Assembly (NCBI GenBank): GCA_949710005.1
Contig: OX453273.1
Coordinates: forward strand, 38,613,038 to 38,677,037
Direction of reading: 5' to 3'
From: Ricordea florida
Taxonomy: Eukaryota > Cnidaria > Anthozoa > Corallimorpharia > Ricordeidae
DNA: 64,000 nt
Shown here: positions 1 to 12,400 of the stretch, in pieces
Position numbering within the stretch: the stretch's first letter is position 1
How the letters are laid out: every line of letters begins with the position of its first letter
Program-made: the position numbers and the translations under genes
The notes under the pieces: generated by a model
The model's input: only the letters and a program-made list of their open reading frames with translations
Database searches by the model: none
What the model was told of the DNA's origin: nothing

Positions 1-499
1 TTATTCGAAAGCCCATTGATGTTCACATTCTGTCGATAAAACAAATTGTGCTAATCTCAAAAGGAAGCTCTGTGTTCTCTCACCGTTCATTTTGTTAGTA
101 TGTCGTTAAGAATGGCTCATACAGCTCATGAAAGTGAAGAAATAAATCGGTCTTGTTCAGCAACCGTTTTAAGAAGGAATTCAGAATTTAACAACTCCTT
201 TACAATATAATTTAGCTGCTATTGTTTCTTCACCGCGAAACACCGCGTTTCTCTTACCGCGGCGTTCGGTCGCGTCCGTCCAAGACGAGGTGAAGTAAAT
301 CGGGCGCCTACGGTGGTTTTGTGACCGGACGCTGGGACGAAGACATGATTTCCCAGCGTTCTCATGAATAAACAATTTTTGGTGGAACTATAGGGGAACG
401 GTTTACCATTATCCAATGAAAGATAATTAAATGAAAGGGGAACCTATTCCCTTAAAAATCACAAATGGTTTCTTTAAGAGTGAGAAATGAATAGCTTAC
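1..499. other. TRMT13 intron 9 sequence at window edge
   Basis: Follows the GT donor of the exon ending at 500 on the minus strand. I found no further exon here; the short open frames are not gene-like. Confidence 0.5.
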
Positions 500-3400
500 T
501 CAAATCAAGATGCTCAATATCCAGGTTCAACCTCTGAAATGAAGGCCCCTGTTCCTCTCCTCTGTGGTAACGATCATACTGAAAAAATCCCAGTAATAAA
601 ATAAGTCCTTGATGAGGCAAATAGTTTTTGTTCCAGTAAAGGCAGGCGCATAAGAACCCAACAAGTTGGCACGACATCACCCAACACTGTTGGGCACAAC
701 ACGTTACGTTCGTTTTGTTTGTAAGCTCTGTTGGGCTATGCTGCATGGTGTTGGCACATGATGAGCAAAGTGTGAAACCAGTCAATCTTTTTGCCCAACA
801 GGAATTCACATTCATGCTATGATCGTTTTAACACTCTTCACCAACAACAGCCAACACTGCCCCCCCCCCTCCTCCTCTCGAAGCAGCGATTTCATTGATG
901 GGCTCATGCTAAAACATTATGCCATTTCAAAGTTTTGCGAAAATATTTCAGGTGACCCCCCTTTTTTCCCTATTTTTTTGGGGATGCCCCCCTCCCTCGA
1001 AAGCCGTTTTTTCGCATGCCCCCCCCCCCCGAACCCCACCAGCACCCCTCTCCTCGTAAGAAATGAACGATTCCCAAAATCAGACCAAACCAACAGCAAG
1101 GCTAAATACGTTTTCAAAATTCAATTAATTTTAATGCCTTTTACTACTAGTTATTAATCTCTCAGTAAATGCTTTCAATCCAAAGAGTGATCTTAACGCA
1201 ATTATAGATCAAAATATTAACACCTAAAGTACATCATCAAGAGAATGGTAACTCATAGTTCCTATATCAAATTCTCTTGAGTAACATATAAGGAAAAGTA
1301 TGGAAACTGCCAGGGAGAATTTCTATTCATATCTGGTGAATGAAAGTGGCTTGTTAGATAACTACCTTGTATCTATTATTTGCCCTGTCAATAAGGAGAA
1401 AGTCCACATTCTCTGCAGAATTACCAATTGCCTTTTGTAGCCAATGTGACAACTTGCCTGCACATGGAAAATACAAGGTATACTTCTGTAGGTTGCAAAA
1501 TATCAAACATTTATGATTGAGTTGATGGAAGCACAGTAGTGTAGTGGTTAGTGTGTCGCACTTCTGAGCAGGAGGTTTGGAGTTCGAGCCCTGGTGCTGG
1601 CACTGTGTTGTTTCCTTAGACAAGACACTTTACTCCACACTGCCTCTCTCCACCCAGGTGTATAAATGGGTACTGGCGATACAATGCTGGGGGTAACCCT
1701 GCGATGGACTAGCACCCCATCCAGGAGGGGGGGGGGAGTAATAATACTCCCAGGTGCTTCATGCTAGTGAAACCAGGATAAGCTCTGGTCGTGTGGGCCT
1801 CCTGTGGCTCGTGTGCGCCTTTACCTTTACATGCAGATTGAAAGTCCCTCCCCACCCTCCCCCACTCCTTCCACCAAAACACACAACAATCTAACACTCA
1901 ACTTTCACTTTCATTTAGCTACATAGTTTTATTAACAGTACCACAAGTTTGGCTGCACTGAAATGATTAAGTTTCCTAAAATATGCTAACCATCGGTCAA
2001 TCATGTTATAAGGTAAATATTCCTAAAGCCGCTATTCACTGGGTCGATGAGACTAAATAGAATATTTTTTTTTAGTAAATACCAATGAAGCAACCACAGT
2101 AGGGTACTTGAGTAAACTGGACGATGAGGACTCAGACGCAAACGCACACTTCCCAAGACAATTCAACTACAGCATGCATAATGAAGTAGGGACCTGTGCG
2201 GAAATCATTCCTTTTGTACTTTCCGTAATAGGATTCAGACAGATATTTTCCTGTACAGTCAAATTTGTCAGTTAACAGACAAAATGTGCGTTCAGACTTG
2301 GTACATGTAAGTACCAAAGTTGGTCGAAACAAGTAAATATTATTAACATCACATGCACATCTACATGTACTGTAGCGTACCTCGGCCTGCTCCAAACTCA
2401 AGAAATACCGAGTTTGGTTCCAAAAGGTGTAATCTTTCCATGTGTCCAATAATAGAAGCCTTTAATAAAGGTATAATGATGAAAAATATAACACCATAAT
2501 GATTAAATAACATAATCGAAGCTCACTATCTCGAGCTCGGTTATCTCGAACTTTCCGATGTCTTGAACTCAAACTCATTACCCTTGGAATGTTTTATTCA
2601 GTCATTTACCACCAGTTATCTCGAATCCCACTATAAAAACTACTTGTCGTTTCCCTTGAGAGTTCAAGATACACTTACACTTTAATTAATCTTCAAATAT
2701 ATTTACAAGAAAGGGCATGCCCGCAACCAGCAAAAGCTAATCTAGGCGGGCCATGCCTGAATGGCCGAATTACAACAATAAATCATTATTACCAATTATT
2801 AACTAATAAAGTACAAAGGAAGGAGACAGTATTGAATAACAGCAAGTTGCATTAACCAAATTTAAAATATTATTTAAAGATACAGCTACAGTTTATAAAA
2901 ATAGCCAAGACAGATCAAGAGAAGTATTACCAGGACTTAACATTTTGTATAATCTCAAATAAATCTATTGAAGTGTCATGTGCATCTAATATGTTGAATA
3001 AAATTTGTTTGAGTTTTCTTTTAAACGCATTTTTGGAAAGATTTCTTTAAGGTTCGACTGTAAAGTCAACTACCAATAACTCGAACCTACACTGACTCGA
3101 ACAAATATCGATTTCCCTGGATTTCCGACACATATTTACATGTATTGTAATTGGATCAATGTAAGCATCTGGGCAACTATGCACCTACCGCCCCACCCCA
3201 CTCCAACCAAACATTAACGCTGACTTATTAACTTGTTATAACTTGGGTTAGGGGAGGGGTAGGTGCGCAGTTGCCCAGATACTGACATTGATCCCTGTAA
3301 TTTTACCCTCGGTACCCTCGAAAACTAGAACTTCCCGCAAACTCGAAGCAGTTTTCGTTTTTCTTCAGGTTCCTTTACACTAAACGTATGAGTCCAGTTC

Positions 3401-6400
3401 AGGTTTCGCTGGTTAAGGGTTTACTTTGCATTCCTCATATCGGTCATTTGTTCTCAACCTCCGACAACTGAAACCTTTTGCAATTTCCCTTGAAGGAGTC
3501 AACTGTAATTTCTAATTGTTACTGAAGAGTCAAATCCTACTAACTTGAAATAGCAGGGTTTGAAAAAGCAAGGTTGGTTTGGAATCTCAAGAATTAAGTT
3601 TAAACCATTTTACTTTGGCAAGAAACATTTTATAAAAAAAGCTAAAACATTGGAACAAATAATTAAAAAAAATACCCATTTTTACTTTTTGTGAGCATCT
3701 CTGTTCTTCTTGCTAGGAGAAAATTTAATTCAAGACAAACAAAACATTTTGAAGATTGATTAATTGCAGATTTTGAGTCAACCAAGTTCAAGTTATATGT
3801 AGCTTATGGTAAATAGCTTTACCCTTTCACTCGCAACTGTGATCAGTATACAACTTCTCCTTTCAATATCAACACATTACCAAGAAAACTGATGGTGAGA
3901 ATTGGCAGGTGATCAACCTGAGGATAATTGAGTTGATGTAATACCAAATTCTCCAAACTGTTAGATAAGGAGGTATATGGCACTTGTTAAGGAGAATTGC
4001 TGTTCAGATGATGGGGGTGAACCCACTAAAGGGGTACAGCTAGTTTATGACATACCATGTTCAATATTGTATTATGCTAGGCTTCGCTCAAGGTGTTACA
4101 ATGTAGTTACTTCAATACATCCCTTCACAAAGAGAGGAGCATTGGTGCAACAACAACAATAACAACAACAACAATAAACCAAGCCTGGAATTATGCCCAT
4201 AAACAAAAACTTGAAAACAAAACATTAGCTTAAACCAAAGTTGAACTTATATCTAATACTGCCAGATCATACAAAATAGTTTTGGCAGAACGTATAGCAC
4301 TTATGATTATCTGTCTAACAGAAATCAAATAGAGATACAACATAACTGACCTGTTGCTTCAAGTGTCTTAGGGAAACTGGATTGTCTTTCATTTCAGATA
4401 ACTCCTCCTGGAACACGGAATGAGTGAGGAATTCTTCTGGAACTTTTGGAACATGAACTAAATAAAATTATACAACAAAAATATCAAATATTGCTGTTTT
4501 ACACCGTTTGAAACAGTCAAGCAACAAATAATTATTGACCAATAAAAGTTTAACTAGAAAGTTTAACTAAAAAGTCACTCAAGTTTTTGTTGCGTTCAAA
4601 TGGGGTGAGTGGTGGTAGTGAGAAAATTCTAATGGACTGACTGACTGAATGACTGATGGAATAACTAACCACATGTAACTGACTGACTGACTGATTAACT
4701 GACTGACAAATTACTGTGTGTAATAGACTGATTGACTGACTGACTGACTAATTACAGTGTGTAATGCACTGACTGACTAAATGACTACCAGTAGTTGACT
4801 GACTGATTGATGAAAGGTTACCATCACTAATAGTAAGACAAACAATAGTTGCATCACAGTCCTTTGTCAAAAGAATGTACCTTTGCAGCATTGCTTTATC
4901 TTTTCTATAAGTGATGTGATCTTTTTCTGGGCAACTAAGCTTAGTGGAATCTGAGAAGTTCAAAAACACTAGTAGTCAAACAAAACATGATAATCCCAAG
5001 TTAAAGGAAAGTACAAGGATATAACTGCAATAAAAATTCCCACCTACCTTTTCCAAAGGCGAAAATTCATAATTAAGGATCCCAGAATTGATGTTACATT
5101 TGTAATATACCTTGATAACAGAACACAAGACAAGAGATAAATATAAACCAAAAATGATGCATAAACAATAAATAACTGTATATGATGCCAATTTATAAGA
5201 GTTACATGCTATAACCTAAGTTAAGAACATTGTTTTCTGTTTACGCTATATTATACCAAACTCATAAATTTTCAAATTGGGTGACCAAGGGCAACAACAT
5301 CACTATTCCTTACAGAAATCCTGACAATCCAACTTCTCTCTATCAAGCCACAACAAAGTGGTTTAGTTGTGTGGGAATCTTGTATCAATCATTATTCAAA
5401 ATTCAAACATCAACAACGTTTTTATGAATACAATGACTACATAAAACTTAAGTACATAAGTTAGGTTATGTGAGGAAGAAGCCCAGGCTAGTGAGGTTGA
5501 ATACTTGACTGGGAGATGGCTGAATAAATACCTCTTACTAACCGAGTTTGAGGTCCATACTGTAAGTTACGTACCAAGTTTTTTCCGCTCGGATTTATGG
5601 CCCAAGCACAAAGCACGCAGGCCATAAATCCACGAGGAAAAAAAGAGGATCTGTAACTTACTTGTAAGATATTCATTATATCTCTGGAGACACTTTGGCA
5701 ACAAAACCAACCTTTGAATTTAGCAGGCTGTACAGTGAAGTACAGCCCACTAAATTGACCAATTACAGGGTGCATACTAACGGAGAGATATAATAATGCT
5801 CTCTTACACATGGACCTTTTGTACTACAGGACATGCAGAGAAGTGATAATAAAGACAAAGCCTAGGCTAGGTTCCAGCTGTTCTGCAGGGCTAAAAATTA
5901 ACTGCAGTGGTTGGTGGCCACTCGGGCCAGTTTCCTTGAATTCTTAGCAGCCCATCCCAAAATGAAGTAGCCCTCCATTTGTTTTTTTGAGAGTCACGTG
6001 GCAATCACAAAATAAAAATGGCATCTATGTCTTGTGAATGTGGATCGCTCATGAAATCACTGTTAAAATGGGTCAGAAGTTCCACTTCAGAACTAAAAAT
6101 TCACTAAAATGGATAATTTTAGAGTCCTGGCAAACAAACAAAGAGAAAGGTAGTCCAATTAAACAACATATTGAGTTTTATTTTTAACTTTCAAACTTTG
6201 TTCTTCGCATAATTCACATTGCAACATTTCGAAATTCTGTAGCATAGTCGCACATCAGGCGTTCAAACCTCAATTTTTGGTAGCCCTGGTCAGTTTTAAC
6301 TTGCCATTGGCATCTGTGCGACACCAATTTTTAGCCCTGGTTCTGGAGCCATTCCTTCCTAAAGACTGAAAATTATGTTATATAGCCTATTACATGTAGT

Positions 6401-9400
6401 TGGGTAGGTTAAATCAGACGGTTCAGGTTTTATTTAGCAAGCAAAACAGGGGGTGGCTTCTGACAACAAATCCCTGGTACAGTTGACTTAATGATCTCAG
6501 ATAAAAGAAATCAGATTGTACAATTACTAGTAACAGGTTTCTTACCACAAGGGTCTTTTTTGTTTGATTGCACTTCTTGAGATGTCTTTTCAGTTGATCC
6601 TCAAACACTGTGCTATAAGACGGTTTTAGAAATCACAAGGAAAAGATCTCGACTATCAACAAGCATAATATTATCATGATAAAAAAACAACGAGCAAATA
6701 TGCTACAAAGTTAAAAAGTTGTTGTTCACAACAATTTGGATATCAGTAAAGAAGATACTATATATTTCCTTGAGTCATACCTAAAGGAAATATGCAAGCT
6801 CAATATTATTTTGAAAGGAAAATTCAAATTGCAACCAACATGCAATAGCTTATTTTCTTCGGCAATCAAACAATGGACTAGCTTCCCATGAACACTGTGA
6901 ACATTATGTGTACTTTTACTCATGGCCTCCTTTACAAAACCACCCTAATGAAATACAGTAGAGAGGGCAAAACTTCCATATCATCCCATACTTGGCTAGG
7001 TCCCCATTATACGCACACTGTAGTCATACTGTTTTGTTCCTAGAAAACAAGAAACATTTTCACAGGCATTATACAAGACAATACAGCTACAGCATGCATA
7101 GTGAAGTATGGGGTTATGCGGAAATCTAGCCTAGGACAGTAATATTATAATAATGGTAGATTACACAATTATATTGTAATTGTATGACTCTTTTTTTTTT
7201 CATTTTTAGTCATCTATTTTTTTACAAGCATGCAACGCAGGAGATTCTATGTACGACGTATCAGTCGATGACGAAGAAGTACTGGCACTAGTGTAAGAGT
7301 AGACTGTATTAAATGCATTTTGCAGGAACAGAAAATCAATTCTTACTGATTTTTGTCCAGGGGACAGGGTATTCGCTTGCGGCCTCCAGTCTGGCACAAG
7401 AAAAACCACATTTTAAGTACTGGAAGTATTTTTTTTTAAGAATACTTGTATATGTATACTTAACTGTTTGTTGAGAAGGATTGAAGAGCTATCAACAAGA
7501 ACTACTTAGCTCAAGTAGGTGAAAAAGGCGGGTACCAAGACAATTTAGCTTGTGAGCTAATTTTGATAGAGATTTTGATGGTAATATCAAGCCTATGTGA
7601 AATTGATGAGGATTTGAAACATTTTATTATATAATAAAAAATTTAACAAAGTACATGTCGGTTGTTTGGGTGGGCGGGCGGGCACTTTTTGTGATATTGT
7701 TAAGTTTTTAACAATCAATAAATAGTGTGGGCAGGCTGTCATCAAGTCGATGCAAAGTCGATACCAAGCCTATGTGAAATTGACACGGAGTTGATCAAAG
7801 ATTTAACAAAGTACATGTCGGTTGTTTGGGTGGGTGGGCGGGCACTTTCTGTGATATTGTTAAGTTTCTGATAATCAATGAATAGTGTGGGCAGGTTGCC
7901 GCCAAGCTGATACCAAGTTGATATCAAGCCTATGTGAAATTGAAACCGAGCTGGCGATGCGGGCTTCCAGGACAATTTAGGTTGTAAGCTAATTTTGACA
8001 AAGATTTTGTTAGTGATTTCATCAACGAGCGTAATTTGCGTTTATACTAATTTTGATAAAGATTTTTATATAAAAATGATTTCGGGTTCCAAGACAATTT
8101 AGGTTTAGCCTAATTTTATCAGAGATTTTATTAAAAAAAAATGAATTCTAAAATAGATTTAAAGGACTAAAATGATTTGATAAAGATGGAACAGAAAAAC
8201 GTGAAAGAACTTAAACTTCTCGCTAAAGAGCGCGGGATACCAAGATATTATAGGTTGCGAAGAGCGCAACTTATTGAAGCTTTAGAAAATGTTTTAACCC
8301 AGCAAGGGCCTATTTTTGATGAGCCGGTACCAGAGATTAATATTCCTGTTCTCAAACCTTCTCAACCAACATTTCGGCCTATTTCACTTAAAAAATTAGC
8401 AAGTAAAGTTTCCAATCCTATAAATAAAGAGATTAAAAAGTTCACGGATTGGATACTATCTTATATCCCAAAACCAATCAAAAAGACTGTAAATAAACGA
8501 GTTGATGGTTTGAAGAAAAAGGTTAACCGATTATTCAAGACAAAGAATGAGGAAGCACTTACAGATCTAATAAATAAAAATATTTCTGAACTTACTAATA
8601 ATAAATCACAAAAATCCAAAAGAAAGGTAAATATATCTGATAGTGCTAGAGATGAATTGAATGAAAAGGTTAATCGATTTGAACCAAAAGAACAACAAAC
8701 AGCATTGAGGGGATATCTAAAAACCCACAGGATAGATGGGAAAAAAGGGTATGGTCCTAAAACATTTATTAATAAAATCAAACCAAAAGTTATTGAACTA
8801 ATTAACAAGCAAAAGAAACCGATAAAGATAAAATTTTTATTTACATGTAAGTTTATAAAAAAGAATCCCGCCACAAGACAGACCGACGAAAACTATGGAT
8901 ACTTTCATTCAACAGTAGAAACGATTACTTCATCAACTGATTTATCTGAATTATTTAATACTATGACAAATCATCAACTTGAAAAGGTTGAAAAGTTTCA
9001 AAATGAAGGTTCTGGTTGGCAATTTTATCAAGTTGAATATTTTGATATAAACATCGATCCTTTCGAACCCTTTGTTGGAAGTTCATATATTGAATTACCA
9101 CAAAAATTAGCGGTAAAAAATGCGATTATTAATGTTAGGAATGAGAATGATCATGAGTGTTTTAAGTGGGCCGTTACATCTGCTGTTTACATAAAAAAAA
9201 CTCACCCAGAGAGAAAAAACAAGGAAATGGTTGAAAATTCGAAGAATTTCGACTGGACAGGAATAGAATTCCCCACTTCATTAAAACAGATTGATAGGTT
9301 TGAAAAGCAAAATCCCTATTACACGATTAATGTCTATGGATATGATAATGATGATGTATACCCACTAAGAATAAGTAAAAAACAAAAAGGTTATCTAATC

Positions 9401-12400
9401 AACTTACTTTTAATATCAGAAGATGAAAATAACCACTATTGTTGGATAAAGAATATGAGTAGATTGTTAGCCGCAAAAGTTAGTAAACACAAATCTAAGA
9501 TGTACTTTTGCCCTAGATGTTTAAACGCATTTCAGTCAGAAAAATCATTGGAAAAACATCTAGAATACTGCAGTACAAATAAAGAAGTTAAGATTGAAAT
9601 GCCAAAAGATGATGATGGAAATCCAAAGTATACTAAATTCAATAATTATAATAGAAAAATGCGAGTGCCATTTGTTGTATACGCGGACTTTGAGTGTTAT
9701 CCAGAGAAAATACATACCTGCTCACCAAATGAAAGAGAAAGTTATACTAATCAATATCAGAAACATAAAGCATCAGGATTCAGCTATCTAATAAAGTCTT
9801 TTGATGATAAAATATTTCCGCCCAAGCTTGTAAGATATACCGCCAAATCCCCAGATGATGATATCACGCAGATATTTATAGAAAATTTGGAGAAAGATAT
9901 TAAGGAAATTTATAATAAGATAAAATATCATAAGAAGACGGAGGATATGACAGAAATGGATAAAAAAGAATATGAAAATGCTACTCACTGCCATATATGT
10001 GAAGAAAAATTAGGGGGAGATAAGGTATTAGATCATTGCCACCTTACAGGAAAGTATAGAGGAGCGGCTCATAATGAATGTAATTTAAATTATAAGATAC
10101 CGAAATTCTTCCCGGTAATATTTCATAATCTATCTGGATATGATGCGCATATTTTTATCAAGAATCTTGGTGTAACAGAAGGTAAAATAAACTGCATACC
10201 AAATAATGAGGAAAAGTATATTTCTTTCACAAAGCAGATTGTGGTTGATGAATTTGTAAATAAAGAAGGTAAGCAGATTGAGGTGAAACGCGATATTAGA
10301 TTCATAGATTCATTTAAATTTATGGCGTCAAGTCTAGATAAATTAGTAACTAATCTACCAAAAGAATCTTTCAAAAACTTAAATATTTTCTGTAAAGGCG
10401 AAGAATTAAAGTTATTGCTGAGAAAGGGCGTATTTCCATATGATTGGTTTGATGGATTAGATAAACTAAGTACAAACCAACTTCCGCCAAAGGATGCATT
10501 TTATTCAATACTAAACGATGAAAATATAACAGATAATGATTATAAACACGCACAAAATGTTTGGAAAACTTTTAATATGAAAACTATGAGGGAATATCAT
10601 AACTTATATCTTATGTCAGATGTATTACTTTTAGCCGATGTATTCGAGAATTTTAGGGATGTTTGTATTAAAAACTATGGATTAGATCCTGCGCATTATT
10701 ATACTGCTCCCGGACTAGCTTGGGATGCTGCATTAAAAATAACAAAAGTAAATTTAGAGTTGCTAACTGACATAGATATGCTGCTTATGATTGAGAAAGG
10801 TATTCGGGGCGGTGTATCTATGATTTCTACTAGATATGGGAAAGCAAACAACCCATACATGAAAAACTTTGATATTAACAAAATAATAAGTTATATTATA
10901 TATCTCGACGCAAATAATTTATATGGCGGCGGAATGAGTAACCCGCTACCTACTCACGGTTTTAGATGGATGACTGATAAAGATTTTTCAGACTGGGAAA
11001 ATATACCATGTATATTAGAGGTTGATTTAGAATACTCAAATAACCTGCATGATTTACATAATGATTATCCTCTAGCCCCCGAAAGGCTTGTAGTTAATAA
11101 AGTGGAGAAATTAATCCCAAACCTAAACAATAAGGTAAATTATGTTGCTCATCATGAAACACTAAAACTTTATGAAAGTTTGGGATTAAAAATAACAAAA
11201 ATTCATAGGGGCATTACATTTGAAGAATCGGCTTGGTTAAAACCATACATTGATTTGAATACCAAACTCAGAGCTGAAGCAAAGAATGATTTTGAAAAAG
11301 ATTTCTTCAAGTTAATGAATAATTCTGTGTTTGGTAAAACAATGGAAAACATTAGAAATAGGGTTGACATTAAATTAGTTACAAATAAAAAAGATGCGAA
11401 AAAATTAATAACAAAACCTAACTATCAACATCGCACTATCTTTTGTGAAAATCTTGTAGCTATCCATATGAAGAAAAAAAAGTTAGTATTCAATAAACCT
11501 GTTTATTTAGGCATGTGTATTCTAGATCTAAGTAAAACAACAATGTATGATTTTCATTATAATTATATAAAACCAAAATATGAGGAAAAAGCAAAATTGT
11601 TGTTTACAGACACAGACAGTCTTGTTTATGATATAGAAACAGATGATTTCTATAAAGATATAAGCCCAGATGTAAAGTATAAGTTTGACACAAGCAACTT
11701 TACAAAAAATCATCCGTCAGGTATTAAGACTGATGTGAATAAGAAAGTAATAAATATGTTTAAGGATGAAGCCGGGGGCGAACAGATAACCGAATTTGTC
11801 GGTCTACGAGCAAAGCTATACTCATATAGGATGGATAATGAAGAAGAGATAAAAAAGGATAAAGGGGTAAAGACATCAGTAGTAAAAAAGACCATAAACT
11901 TTGATGATTATAAGAGATGTCTATTTAATAAAGAACCCCAGATGAGAAAGATGAATGTAATAAGAAGCCGTTTACATGATATTTATTCTGAAACGGTTAA
12001 TAAAGTTGCACTATCTGCCGATGATGATAAGAGAATAATTTGTGAGGATGGAATAAATACTTTTGCATATGGGCATTATCGTTTCAAAACAGAATCTGGC
12101 GGAAGTTCTGTATCATAAGGAATAACCTGTAATTCTTCCCTTACAAATCCCCTACTAGGCCCATCAATTAAATAATATAAAACTGGCTGATTGGGCGAAA
12201 CCACGCCCCTGGAAATATAATAAACTTTGGGACTCCAAATAGGATCTGTTGCCCTTATTTTTTCTCCACCCTCAAGTTCACCCGGAGATAATAAATATCT
12301 AACTTTAACACTAGGAGGTAATCTAGCCTCGTCAAGCCCTACCTCTCGCTGATAATTTTTAGGTTCAAAATCGAGTTCTTTCATTTTTATAGCCTCATCA

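Noticed and set aside
7742-7975. 77-aa open frame, also at 23314-23547
   Set aside because: Lies wholly within the non-coding part of both TIRs and covers the duplicated block; identical only because the TIRs are identical.
8177-8185. TTG start for PolB and (23112) for the zinc-repeat gene
   Set aside because: Non-ATG starts are unlikely here; ATG codons follow three codons later at 8186 and 23103.
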